From positions 3,704,001 to 3,768,000 of the forward strand of contig NZ_AP022870.1 of NCBI RefSeq assembly GCF_011764545.1: a stretch of DNA of 64,000 bases. Direction: 5' to 3'. Within the stretch, counting starts at the first letter, position 1. Each line of letters begins with the position of its first letter. Made by a program: the position numbers and the translations under genes. Shown piece after piece: positions 53,149 to 60,833 of the stretch. Below the pieces are notes generated by a model that saw only the letters and a program-made list of their open reading frames with translations, was not told the DNA's origin and did no database searches. This DNA is from Phytohabitans flavus. GTDB lineage: Bacteria > Actinomycetota > Actinomycetes > Mycobacteriales > Micromonosporaceae.

Positions 53149-53711
53149 TCAGTGCGGGAGGCTGGCGATCGTCATGCGGACCAGCCGCTCGTACGTCTCG
53201 TCGAGATCCTCCGGCAGCCCGAAGCCGCCGCTCGCCTCGATGGACGCGAACCCGTGCACCACCGCCCGCGCGCAGCGGGTCGCGTGGATCGCGTCCGAGT
53301 CGGTCAGCCCGTACCCCGCAGCACCGCCAGGAACACCTCCAGCAGCCGCTGCGCCGGCCCGGCCGTGCGCGGGTCGTGCAGCGGGTCGGCGGGGATGGCG
53401 GCGTAGCGGGCGGGGTGTGCGGTGACGTACGCGCGGTACTCGTGCATCAGCACCGCCACCGCGTCGTCGCCGGAGCGACCCATCACCGCGCGGCTGAAGC
53501 GGTCCGTCATCTCCTCCAGGACCCGCGCGCCGACCAGCGTGCGAAGCTCACCGAGGCTGCCCACGTGCTTGTACAGCGAGGGGGCGGCGACGCCGGTGCG
53601 CTGCGCGACCGCGGCCAGCGTGAGCGCGTCGGCGCCCTGCTCGTCGACGATGGCGATCGCCGCCTCGACCACGGCCGCGGTGGAGAGCCCGGCGCGGTAA
53701 CTACGCTTCAT
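53149..53711 (-). pseudogene. TetR-family regulator (WHG type), frameshifted at about 53315
   Basis: 187 residues when restored. Start ATG 53711. Helix-turn-helix: LTLAAVAQRTGVAAPSLYKHVGSL (key part GVAAPSLYKHV). The frame ends early at 53304, where four C stand at 53314-53317 and five keep the frame; the missing part (GLTDSDAIHATRCARAVVHGFASIEASGGFGLPEDL, by the key parts DAIHATRCARAV and HGFASIEASGG) then continues to TGA at 53149. The C-terminal WHG domain is a ligand-binding module. Target not known; it stands between two unrelated regulators' units. Confidence 0.8.
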
Positions 53712-53761
53712 AGCCGCAAAGCTAACTTCAGTAGCCCGATCCGTCAAGGTTGCCCAGTCCG

Positions 53762-54304
53762 TCAAGGATGGGCCATCACCAGGACGCCGCGCGCCGGGCC
53801 ACCGATCGCCTGGTACAGGTGTGGAACGTCGCCGGGGAACCGGATGAAGTCGCCCGGGCCCAACTCGGCCGGCTCGGCCACCGGGCCGACGCGCAGCCGG
53901 CCGGACACCACGAGCAGTGACTCGGTCACCCCGGCGGGGTGCGGATCGGCGTGCCGGGCGGTGGTGGCGAACTCTACCTCGTAGAACTCGGCGAGTCGCT
54001 GCCCGCGTACCCGATCGAGCAGCCGGGCCGAGACCGCCCCCTCCACCCGCGTGCCGTGACCGGCGCGCACCACCTCGACCCGGGTCCGCGCCGGCTCGCC
54101 GATGAGGTCGCCAAGCGCCGCGCCGAGCGCGTCCGCGAGCGCGTAGAGGGTGTCGATCGTGGGGTTGCCACGCCCGGCCTCGATGTTGGTGAGCGTGGCC
54201 CGGCCGACCCCACTCCGCTCGGCGAGCGCCACGACCGAAAGGCCGCGCGCCTCACGGAGGGTGCGGAGGTTGGCCGCGATACGACTGGCGGGAGAGTCGT
54301 TCAT
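53762..54304 (-). CDS. XRE-family regulator with cupin sensor domain
   Basis: 180 residues from ATG 54304. Helix-turn-helix (ANLRTLREARGLSVVALAERSGVGRATLTNIEAGRGNPTIDTL, key part GVGRATLTNIEAGRGNP) and C-terminal cupin_2 barrel (HPAGVTESLLVVSGRLRVG, GPGDFIRFPGDVPH-type ligand site). Such proteins often control amino-acid or amine metabolism. It is divergent from an aminotransferase gene by 19 bp, over a palindromic promoter, so it probably regulates that gene and itself. Confidence 0.9.
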   Translation of the reverse strand: MNDSPASRIAANLRTLREARGLSVVALAERSGVGRATLTNIEAGRGNPTIDTLYALADALGAALGDLIGEPARTRVEVVRAGHGTRVEGAVSARLLDRVRGQRLAEFYEVEFATTARHADPHPAGVTESLLVVSGRLRVGPVAEPAELGPGDFIRFPGDVPHLYQAIGGPARGVLVMAHP

Positions 54305-54308
54305 GCGC

Positions 54309-54332
54309 ACTATAGTAGTCACCATGACTACT
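54309..54332. promoter_or_regulatory. Symmetric bidirectional promoter and operator for XRE regulator and aminotransferase
   Basis: The 8-bp palindrome ACTATAGT (54309-54316) provides a TATAGT -10 on both strands; on the plus strand it ends 7 nt before ATG 54324, on the minus strand 4 nt before ATG 54304. An inverted repeat AGTAGTCA (54314-54321) and TGACTACT (54325-54332) overlaps it and the aminotransferase start codon. Confidence 0.65.
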
Positions 54333-55505
54333 TCAGGAGTCAGAGCGGCACGCCGGATGTCCGAGATCGCAGGGTTCGGGATCGACCGGGTGGCGCGCAG
54401 CGCCGACCAGGTGACCTCGCGGTGGCCGGTGCTGCGCCTGGAAAACCTCGACACCGACCTGCCACTGCCGCCCGAGGCCGTGCCGGTCACCGCGGCCGCG
54501 CTCACGACGCCACCGGCCAACTCGTGGCTCCCGTTCACCGGCGACCTGGACCTGCGCGCGGCGATCGCCGACCTGCTGGCCACCCGCACCGGCCACCGGT
54601 ACGACCCGGCCGAAGAGATCATCGTGACCAGCGGCGGCACCGAGGCCGCCCTCGACTGCCTGCTCGCCACGATCGACCCGGGTGACGAGGTGGTGCTCGG
54701 CGATCCGACGTACGCGGGGCTTGTCAACCGGGTCCGGCTGGTCGGCGGCGTGCCACGGTTCGCGCCGTACCGGGTGGTCGCCGGCGAGTGGCGCCTCGAC
54801 CTCGACGCGCTGCGCGCCGCCGTGGGGCCGGCGACCCGGGCGCTGCTGCTGATGAGCCCCTCCATGCCCTCCGGCGCGGTGCTCGACGAGGCGGAGTGGC
54901 GCGCGGTCTGCGACATCTGCCGCGAGCGCGACCTGCTGCTCATCTACGACGGCGCGATGGAGAGCCTGCTCTTCGACGGCCGCCCGTTCGTCCACCCGGT
55001 CCGCGAGCCGGGCATGGCCGAGCGCACGCTGGTAATCGGCTCGCTGTCGAAGGAGTTCCGGATGATCGGCTGGCGGGTCGGCTGGGTCGCCGGCCCACGC
55101 TCCCTTGTGGAGCACGTCGGCTGGGCCCACGTCTACAACACGACGACCCCGGTGGGCATCGCCCGCGCCGGGGCGACCGCTGTCCTCCGCGGCGACCACG
55201 GGCATGTCGCGGCGGCCGCCGCCGAGCTCCAGCGCCGCCGCGACACCATCCTGAGTGGCCTGGCCGGCCTTCCGCTGGTACGCCCGGCGGGCGGCTGGTC
55301 GCTGCTGCTGGACACCGTGGCGATGGGCGTGGACCCCGCGGAGGCCTCGCGGCGGCTGCTGCGCGACGGCGCGGTCGCGGCGACGGCCATGACCGGCTGG
55401 GGCGACGCGGTAGCGGCACGCCACATCCGCTTCGTCTTCAGCGCCGAGCCGGTCGAGCGCCTGGCCACCCTCCCCGAACGCCTGTCCGCGGCAGGCCTCC
55501 GCTAA
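54324..55505 (+). CDS. PLP-dependent aminotransferase, class I/II
   Basis: 393 residues from ATG 54324. Fold type I: TSGGTEAALDCLLATIDPGDEV, YDGAMESLLFDG (PLP-binding Asp and Tyr) and SLSKEFRMIGWRVGW with the cofactor Lys. It moves amino groups between an amino acid and a keto acid; substrate not clear. The start lies in an operator (54314-54332) and a -10 element is 7 nt upstream, so the mRNA seems leaderless and controlled by the XRE-cupin protein. It is followed, convergently, by RidA/deacetylase genes, which suggests linked amino acid metabolism. Confidence 0.9.
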   Translation: MTTSGVRAARRMSEIAGFGIDRVARSADQVTSRWPVLRLENLDTDLPLPPEAVPVTAAALTTPPANSWLPFTGDLDLRAAIADLLATRTGHRYDPAEEIIVTSGGTEAALDCLLATIDPGDEVVLGDPTYAGLVNRVRLVGGVPRFAPYRVVAGEWRLDLDALRAAVGPATRALLLMSPSMPSGAVLDEAEWRAVCDICRERDLLLIYDGAMESLLFDGRPFVHPVREPGMAERTLVIGSLSKEFRMIGWRVGWVAGPRSLVEHVGWAHVYNTTTPVGIARAGATAVLRGDHGHVAAAAAELQRRRDTILSGLAGLPLVRPAGGWSLLLDTVAMGVDPAEASRRLLRDGAVAATAMTGWGDAVAARHIRFVFSAEPVERLATLPERLSAAGLR

Positions 55506-55533
55506 CCGTTTGCCGCTGCCCCAGCCCGGCCGG

Positions 55534-55920
55534 CTAGGGGCCGGTGTAGAGGACGGCGTCCGCCTCGATGTCGAAGCCGCTCAGCGCTACCGGCAGCGTC
55601 GTGCGTACCGGGGCCACCAGGCCCTTGAAGTACTGCGCGAAGATCGTGTTCATCTCGGCGAAGTCGTTCCACTCGCGCAGGTAGACGCCGACCCGCACCG
55701 CGTGGTCGAGGTCGCTGCCGGCCGCCTCGGCCACGCGCGCCAGGTTGGTGAACGTGAGGTGCGCCTGCTCGGCGAACGCCCCGCGCACCCAGGTGCCGTC
55801 CGGGAGGCGGGGGACCGCACCCGCGAGGTACACGAAATCGCCGGCGATGACCGCCTGCGAGAAGGGGCCGCCGACGGGCGCGGCGTTGTCGGTCGAGATG
55901 GCGCGCATGTTTTCTCTCAT
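55534..55920 (-). CDS. RidA-family enamine/imine deaminase
   Basis: About 128 residues from ATG 55920, whose ATGA overlaps the stop of the deacetylase gene. ATG 55908 is another option. RidA fold: AAPVGGPFSQAVIAGDFVYLAGAV, YLREWNDFAEMNTIFAQYF and the catalytic Arg in PVRTTLPVALSGFDIEADAV (key part PVRTTLPV). The family hydrolyses reactive enamines such as 2-aminoacrylate released by PLP-dependent dehydratases. A D-serine-dehydratase-like gene is 1.4 kb upstream, which fits that role. Confidence 0.9.
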   Translation of the reverse strand: MRENMRAISTDNAAPVGGPFSQAVIAGDFVYLAGAVPRLPDGTWVRGAFAEQAHLTFTNLARVAEAAGSDLDHAVRVGVYLREWNDFAEMNTIFAQYFKGLVAPVRTTLPVALSGFDIEADAVLYTGP

Positions 55921-57209
55921 CCTTCTGGGCTGACTTGCGTCGATGGGCTGACTTGCGTCGATGGTCGCGGAAACTGCTCGGTCAGGCCATCCGGGCCGAC
56001 GAGGGGCCGGCCGAGGAGGGCGCGCAGGGCCTCGTCGCGCCGCTCCAGCGCCGCCCGCTGTGAGGGCGTCAGCGGTATCCACGGGGGCGGCGGCTCGGGC
56101 AGCGACGGCGGGAGGGGGCGGCCGGCGACGTACGTGGCGACGTTGACCAGCCGCTCGGGCGCCTGCCGTACCTGCCCGTGCGCGTCGGCCACCGGGAACG
56201 GCCCGTCCTCGACCGCGAAGACCGCGATGTCCGCCGGCGCGCCGACCGTGAGGGTCCCCACCCCGCCGGGCAGCCGCAGTGCCGCCGCGGGCGTGGCGGT
56301 GGCCGCCGCCACGACATCCTCCAGCGGTACGCCCACCGCGCGCAGCTTCGCCATCGTGGTGGGCAGGTCGAACACCGGCCCGTACCGGCACCGCGCGTGC
56401 AGATCGGTCGAGACGGTGTGCGGGGCCAGCCCGGCGGCCAACTGCTCCTCCAGCACGTCGAACGCGAACCCGCCCGCGCCGTGCCCGACGTCGAGCAGCA
56501 CACCCCGCGCGTACGCCTCGCGGACCACCGGCCCGGCCCCGGTCTCCGCCACGCCACTGGCACAGTGCGTGAGGATGTCGCCGGGGCGCAGCAGCGGGAG
56601 TACGTCGGCGGGGCCGGGCGGGCCGCCGGCCACGTGCACCATCACCGGCAGGCCTGCGGCGCGGGCCACGTCGAGGGCGCGTTCGAGCGGGCGTACCCCG
56701 TTGGCGCCCACCGCCTCGTGGTCGATCCGCACCTTCACGCCCGCGACGAGGTCGGGGTGGCGGGTGACCGCGTCCAGCGCGGCGTCCACGTCGAGGCGGG
56801 CCAGGTCGTCGGACTCGCCGGTGCGCCCGGTCAGGCCCAGCGCGGAGATGTGCAGGAGCGCCTTCACCCGTACCCGATATGTCCCGACCGCGGCCCGCAG
56901 CGCGTCGATCCCCCACGCCCCCGCGGACCCCGCGTCCACCCATGTGGTGACGCCGGAGTGCCAAGCGACTGGGTCGGGGTGGATGCCCCAGTAGGTCGCG
57001 CCCGGGTGCACGTGCGTGTGCAGGTCGACAAGCCCCGGCGTGACAAGGTGCCCGGTGACGTCGACGACGTCACGCGCGGAGCCGGCCGGCAGCGCGGGGG
57101 CGACCGCGGCGATCTGACCGCCCCGGACCGCCACGTCGTAGCGGCCGACGTGCCCGCCGCCCACATCGACCACGCGCCCACCGGTCAGCAGCAGGTCGTA
57201 GATGGTCAT
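55917..57209 (-). CDS. Amidohydrolase/deacetylase family metalloenzyme
   Basis: 430 residues from ATG 57209, with GAGGAGC upstream. TIM-barrel amidohydrolase: LVTPGLVDLHTHVHPGATYWG (metal ligands HTH), the lysine in GVKVRID, HVAGGP, and the Asp in ADIAVFAVEDG region. Shape agrees with the EF_0837/AHA_3915 group of dihydroorotase-like D-amino acid deacetylases. It would release D-amino acids (inference). Its C-terminus carries an 18-bp tandem duplication (55927-55962). Overlaps the RidA gene (ATGA) and is divergent from the D-serine-dehydratase-like gene. Confidence 0.87.
   Translation of the reverse strand: MTIYDLLLTGGRVVDVGGGHVGRYDVAVRGGQIAAVAPALPAGSARDVVDVTGHLVTPGLVDLHTHVHPGATYWGIHPDPVAWHSGVTTWVDAGSAGAWGIDALRAAVGTYRVRVKALLHISALGLTGRTGESDDLARLDVDAALDAVTRHPDLVAGVKVRIDHEAVGANGVRPLERALDVARAAGLPVMVHVAGGPPGPADVLPLLRPGDILTHCASGVAETGAGPVVREAYARGVLLDVGHGAGGFAFDVLEEQLAAGLAPHTVSTDLHARCRYGPVFDLPTTMAKLRAVGVPLEDVVAAATATPAAALRLPGGVGTLTVGAPADIAVFAVEDGPFPVADAHGQVRQAPERLVNVATYVAGRPLPPSLPEPPPPWIPLTPSQRAALERRDEALRALLGRPLVGPDGLTEQFPRPSTQVSPSTQVSPEG
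55927..55962 (+). repeat. Tandem 18-bp duplication in the deacetylase 3' end
   Basis: GGGCTGACTTGCGTCGAT occurs twice without spacer. In the protein it gives the repeated STQVSP at the C-terminus, outside the conserved fold. Confidence 0.9.
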
Positions 57210-57271
57210 GCTCCTCGTCGGGCGCGCGCCTAAGATCAGCTCGGACGTGGTGCTCAGCCTATGGAGGCGCG

Positions 57272-58435
57272 GTGACGCTCGACAAGGGTTTCTGGGGGCC
57301 CGGTGACCCCGTGGGGCAGTCGATCTTCGGCGGTACTTTCGGGTGGCCGCTGCTCGTCGCGCGGGCCACCGCCGTGGAGCGCAACATCGCCACGCTGGCC
57401 ACGTACGCGGAGCGGCACGGCCTCGCGTTCGCCCCGCACGGCAAGACGACGATGTCGCCCACGCTCTTCCAGGCGCAGCTCGCCGCCGGCGCATGGGGCA
57501 TCACGGTGGCGACCGCACAGCAGGCGCGGGTGTGCCGGGAGCACGGGGTGCCGCGGGTTCTTGTCGCCAACCAGATCCTCGACCCCGCCGCGCTCGCCTG
57601 GGTCGCCGCGCAGACCGACGCCGGCTTCGAGATCTACTTCCAGGTGGACTCGCTGGAGGGCGTCGCGGCCGCCGCGGCCACGACCGGCGTCCGCCCGCTG
57701 CCGGTCCTCGTCGAGATCGGGTACGCCGGAGGCCGCACCGGCTGCCGTTCCGAGTCGGCGGCCCGCGCGGTGGCGAACGCGGTCGCGGCCTCGCCCCGCC
57801 TCACGCTGGCCGGCGTCACCGGGTACGAGGGCGGGCTGCCCGACCAGCCCGCCGTCGCCGCGTTCCTCGACCTCCTGCGCACCGCCGCCGTCGAGCTCGC
57901 CGACCTGCTCCCGCCCTCGGTGATCGTCTCGGCGGGCGGCAGCGCCTGGTTCGACGTGGTGGCCGCCCGCCTGCCCGGCGACTGGCTGCCCGGCCACCAG
58001 GTCGTCCCGGTGCTGCGCAGCGGCGCGTACGTGACTCACGACGACGGCTACTACCGCGAGCACACACCGTTCAACCGGGTGCACGGCGAGGGCGTGCTGG
58101 ACGCGGCGCTGGAGCTGTGGGCCCAGGTCATCTCCACGCCCGAGCCCGGCCTGGCGATCGCCGGGGTGGGCAAGCGGGACGCCCCGTTCGACGAAGGGCT
58201 GCCGGTACCGCGGGCGATCCACCGGTCGGGCTCGGCAGTGCCCGCGGACGGCCTGCGGGTCACCCGGCTGATGGACCAGCACGCGTTCCTCACGGTGGAT
58301 GGCGCCGACGTGGCCCCTGGTGACCTCGTACGCTTCGGGATCTCGCACCCGTGTACCGCGTTCGACAAGTGGCGCGCGATCCCGCTCGTCGACGACTCCT
58401 ATGTGGTGGTCGACGTGCTGCGCACCTACTTCTGA
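57272..58435 (+). CDS. D-serine dehydratase-like / alanine racemase N-domain protein
   Basis: 387 residues from GTG 57272 with GGAGG upstream. Fold type III PLP enzyme: PHGKTTMSP supplies the cofactor Lys, and the metal site HPCTAFDKW (His and Cys ligands) near the C-terminus is typical of eukaryotic-type D-serine dehydratases and D-threonine aldolases. It would deaminate D-serine to pyruvate through aminoacrylate. The nearby RidA and deacetylase form a matching pathway: N-acyl-D-amino acid, D-amino acid, enamine clean-up (inference). Divergent from the deacetylase. Confidence 0.85.
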   Translation: MTLDKGFWGPGDPVGQSIFGGTFGWPLLVARATAVERNIATLATYAERHGLAFAPHGKTTMSPTLFQAQLAAGAWGITVATAQQARVCREHGVPRVLVANQILDPAALAWVAAQTDAGFEIYFQVDSLEGVAAAAATTGVRPLPVLVEIGYAGGRTGCRSESAARAVANAVAASPRLTLAGVTGYEGGLPDQPAVAAFLDLLRTAAVELADLLPPSVIVSAGGSAWFDVVAARLPGDWLPGHQVVPVLRSGAYVTHDDGYYREHTPFNRVHGEGVLDAALELWAQVISTPEPGLAIAGVGKRDAPFDEGLPVPRAIHRSGSAVPADGLRVTRLMDQHAFLTVDGADVAPGDLVRFGISHPCTAFDKWRAIPLVDDSYVVVDVLRTYF

Positions 58436-58452
58436 CCCGTCCCGGGAGCCGC

Positions 58453-59145
58453 TCAGGCGTTGCGGCGCCTCAGTGTGACGTACCCGACCAGCGCCACCGC
58501 CGCCCACGCCGCCGCGAACGCCGTCTGTACCGCCAGCGGGCCCGCGGCCAGCCCGTCCACCGTCGCCCGCGCGGTCGGCAGCAGCGGCGGGGCCAGCCAC
58601 GGCACCGGGGAGTCCTTCGTACCCACCGCGAAGGCGAGCACCGTACAGCCCGCGAGCACGGCCAGCCCCCGAGCGGCGTTACCGACGGCGGCCCGGCTCG
58701 CCACCGCGCCCAGCAGCAGCGCGGGCGGTACGAGCAGCAGGTGCGCCCACACGCCGGCGACCACCCCGGACGCCAGCGACGGGTCGCCGGGGCGCTGCGG
58801 GCCGGTGATGCCGCCGAGCGCCCACGGCAGGGCCAGCGCGATCGCGACGAGGGCGAAGGCGGGCACCAGCGCGGTGAGCAGGCCGGCGACGATCTCTCGG
58901 CCCAGACCGCCGACCGCCACTGTGGAGAGCTGGCGCTGGGTGTCCGGCTCGACGTTGAAGAGGATCTGGGTCTGCCAGGCGACGACCGGGAAGAGGACGG
59001 CGGCCGAGAAGCCGTACGCCTCGGCGGCCTGCGCCTGCCCGCCGCCGTAGATGACGCCGAGCACGACGAGGACGCTGAGCAGCGGGGCGAGCGCGCGACC
59101 GGTACGCAGGAACGCGACCAGCCGCAGCCGGATGAGGGCGGTCAT
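58453..59145 (-). CDS. ABC transporter permease
   Basis: 230 residues with six hydrophobic segments, no other domains, and a basic N-terminus (MTALIRLRLVAFLR). It belongs to the loosely conserved ABC-2-like permeases found with small ATPases. Its ATG overlaps the ATPase stop as ATGA, so the subunits are made together. Substrate unknown. Confidence 0.82.
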   Translation of the reverse strand: MTALIRLRLVAFLRTGRALAPLLSVLVVLGVIYGGGQAQAAEAYGFSAAVLFPVVAWQTQILFNVEPDTQRQLSTVAVGGLGREIVAGLLTALVPAFALVAIALALPWALGGITGPQRPGDPSLASGVVAGVWAHLLLVPPALLLGAVASRAAVGNAARGLAVLAGCTVLAFAVGTKDSPVPWLAPPLLPTARATVDGLAAGPLAVQTAFAAAWAAVALVGYVTLRRRNA

Positions 59146-59870
59146 GACGGTATCCGCACTCCCAGGACCCGGTGTCCGGCGGCGCGCAGGCTGGCCACCG
59201 CCGCGTCGACCTCGGCACCGGTGACCGCCACCTCGATCACACACTCGACCGGCGCCAGCTCGGGTGTGGACAGCTGCCCGTCGACAAGCTCCCAGGTACG
59301 CACGTCGGGCAGCGACCCCACCTCGCCCAGGTGGTCGCTGATCAGCACCCGGCCGCCGCGGTCGAGGGTCTGCGCCACGATCGCCGGCACCTTGGCCCGG
59401 GTGGCCGCGTCGAGGCCCTCCCACGGCTCGTCGAGAATCAGCAGGTCGGGGCGGTGCACAAGGCCCTGGACCAGGCCGACCTTCTGCGCGGACCCCTTGG
59501 ACAGCTCGGCGAGCGGGCTGTCCAGCAGCGGGTCGAGATGCAGCCGCTCGGCCCACTCACCCACCGCGCGGCGACCGTCGGCCGGCGCGAGGCCGTGGAT
59601 CGCGGCCATCCCCAGCAGGTACCGGCGGGCGGTAAACGGCTGGTCCGCCGGGAACCGCTCCGGCACGTACCCCACCCGGGCCGGCCGCTCGCGGACCGCG
59701 CCCCGCTGCGGGCGCAACAGCCCGGCGGCGAGCTTCAGCAGCGTCGACTTGCCCACCCCGTTACGGCCGACCACCGCGACCGCCTCGCCCGCCGCCACCG
59801 AGGCCTCGACCCCGCGCAGGACCCACGGCTCACCACGGCGGTACCGGAGCCACACCCCGTCCAGTCGCAC
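59142..59870 (-). CDS. ABC transporter ATP-binding protein
   Basis: 242 residues from GTG 59870. Walker A VGRNGVGKST, signature LSKGSAQKVGL (in place of LSGGQ), Walker B LLILDEP and the D-loop and switch His in LISDHLGEV. The C-terminal 40 residues form a small regulatory extension. It powers the permease coded next to it by an ATGA overlap. Substrate not known. Confidence 0.87.
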   Translation of the reverse strand: MRLDGVWLRYRRGEPWVLRGVEASVAAGEAVAVVGRNGVGKSTLLKLAAGLLRPQRGAVRERPARVGYVPERFPADQPFTARRYLLGMAAIHGLAPADGRRAVGEWAERLHLDPLLDSPLAELSKGSAQKVGLVQGLVHRPDLLILDEPWEGLDAATRAKVPAIVAQTLDRGGRVLISDHLGEVGSLPDVRTWELVDGQLSTPELAPVECVIEVAVTGAEVDAAVASLRAAGHRVLGVRIPS

Positions 59871-60191
59871 CGGCCGATAATGCCACGCGAAACTGGTGGC
59901 CTATCCGGCGGATCTTTGTAGGACGGCGGCGGGCCCAGACGGCGGCGCCGCGCGGACTTCGGGAGGGTGTCGCTCGCGAGATGCTCTCGAGCTGGGCGCA
60001 GCACTGCGCCCGCCGGCCGTGGTCGCCGCAGTGCCCTGCGCGCCGAGCCTTCGATGCGAGCGCGAGGCGCCCGAGACCGATCCCGCACGACAATCACGGG
60101 CTCACATCTCGACCCCGAAAAAAAGGACCCGGCCATACCTGACACTCCGTGCGGCCTCGGAGAATGCCCAGGTCATTGCCTTGATCACTTT

Positions 60192-60243
60192 AGGCTGGTC
60201 GCATTGGGTCAAGACCGCCGCTCCCGCAGCCTCGCCCTCCGCG
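60192..60243 (+). repeat. Diverged copy F of the 59-bp element
   Basis: The second half (ACCGCCGCTCCCGCAGCCTCGCC-type) matches with changes; the first half is poorly kept. No gene lies upstream in its orientation. Inverted to copy G. Confidence 0.55.
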
Positions 60244-60374
60244 GTTCCACAACCCAAGACTCCTCGGCCGGCGGCGCTGGCGGTGAGGCCTCGACCCCCA
60301 CCCATCCACACACCGACCAGAGCCGGTCGAATCGTGAACGCTCGACCGGCGCCGCACCCGGACGCTATCCGGCA

Positions 60375-60422
60375 GATCGTGGTATTTAGCTGTGGTTATA
60401 GCGACAGCTAAATACCACGATC
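60375..60422. repeat. Perfect 19-bp hairpin, TCGTGGTA family
   Basis: GATCGTGGTATTTAGCTGT (60375-60393) is exactly complementary to 60404-60422 around a 10-nt loop. Composition is much AT-richer than the surroundings. Confidence 0.9.
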
Positions 60423-60500
60423 GCTGGCGTGCTCCCACTGGCATGCGGACAAACCGGCTAAAGCGCCCAACACAAGGTGTCGCTGTGGCCAAGCCCGCGA

Positions 60501-60548
60501 GATCTAGGCGACTTCCTGTCGTCCTGACGGCAGAAAGTCGACTAGATC
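60501..60548. repeat. Palindromic hairpin, CT-head family
   Basis: 23-bp arms 60501-60523 and 60526-60548 match at 20 positions around a central CT. Head GTC-CT-GAC corresponds to GCC-CT-GGC at 33609 and 33756. Confidence 0.8.
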
Positions 60549-60748
60549 CAGAGTTTCCGTCGGGGGTGCGCAGACTCGGCGCCGGAAGTCATTCCGGGGA
60601 AAGTTATGGTCGTCGCCGAGGCCGCCCCCGTCTGGAGCCGACTCGCGCGGCGTTCACGTGGCTGGGCGCATCGGTGCGCCCAGCTTGAGAGGCCCCGCAA
60701 AGCACACCCAGGGCCCCGCCGCGCTTGAGTGCTGTTTGGTTGTGCGAA

Positions 60749-60807
60749 CGCGGAGGGTGAGGCCGCGGGAGCAGCGGTCGGGACCACCGCGGACATCGCG
60801 GTAGCTC
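60749..60807 (-). repeat. 59-bp intergenic element, copy G
   Basis: Begins 27 bp after the stop of the oxidoreductase gene, in its orientation. Confidence 0.85.
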
Positions 60808-60833
60808 AAAATCTCTGTCTTGGAATTGATCCT

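Larger units (their letters stand above)
59871..60833. other. Gene-poor island
   Basis: 963 bp without a credible gene. Holds diverged copy F (60192-60243) with a 54-bp flank also found at 48082-48135, a 19-bp perfect hairpin (60375-60422), a 23-bp palindrome (60501-60548) and copy G (60749-60807). F and G are inverted to each other, 616 bp end to end. Confidence 0.7.
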
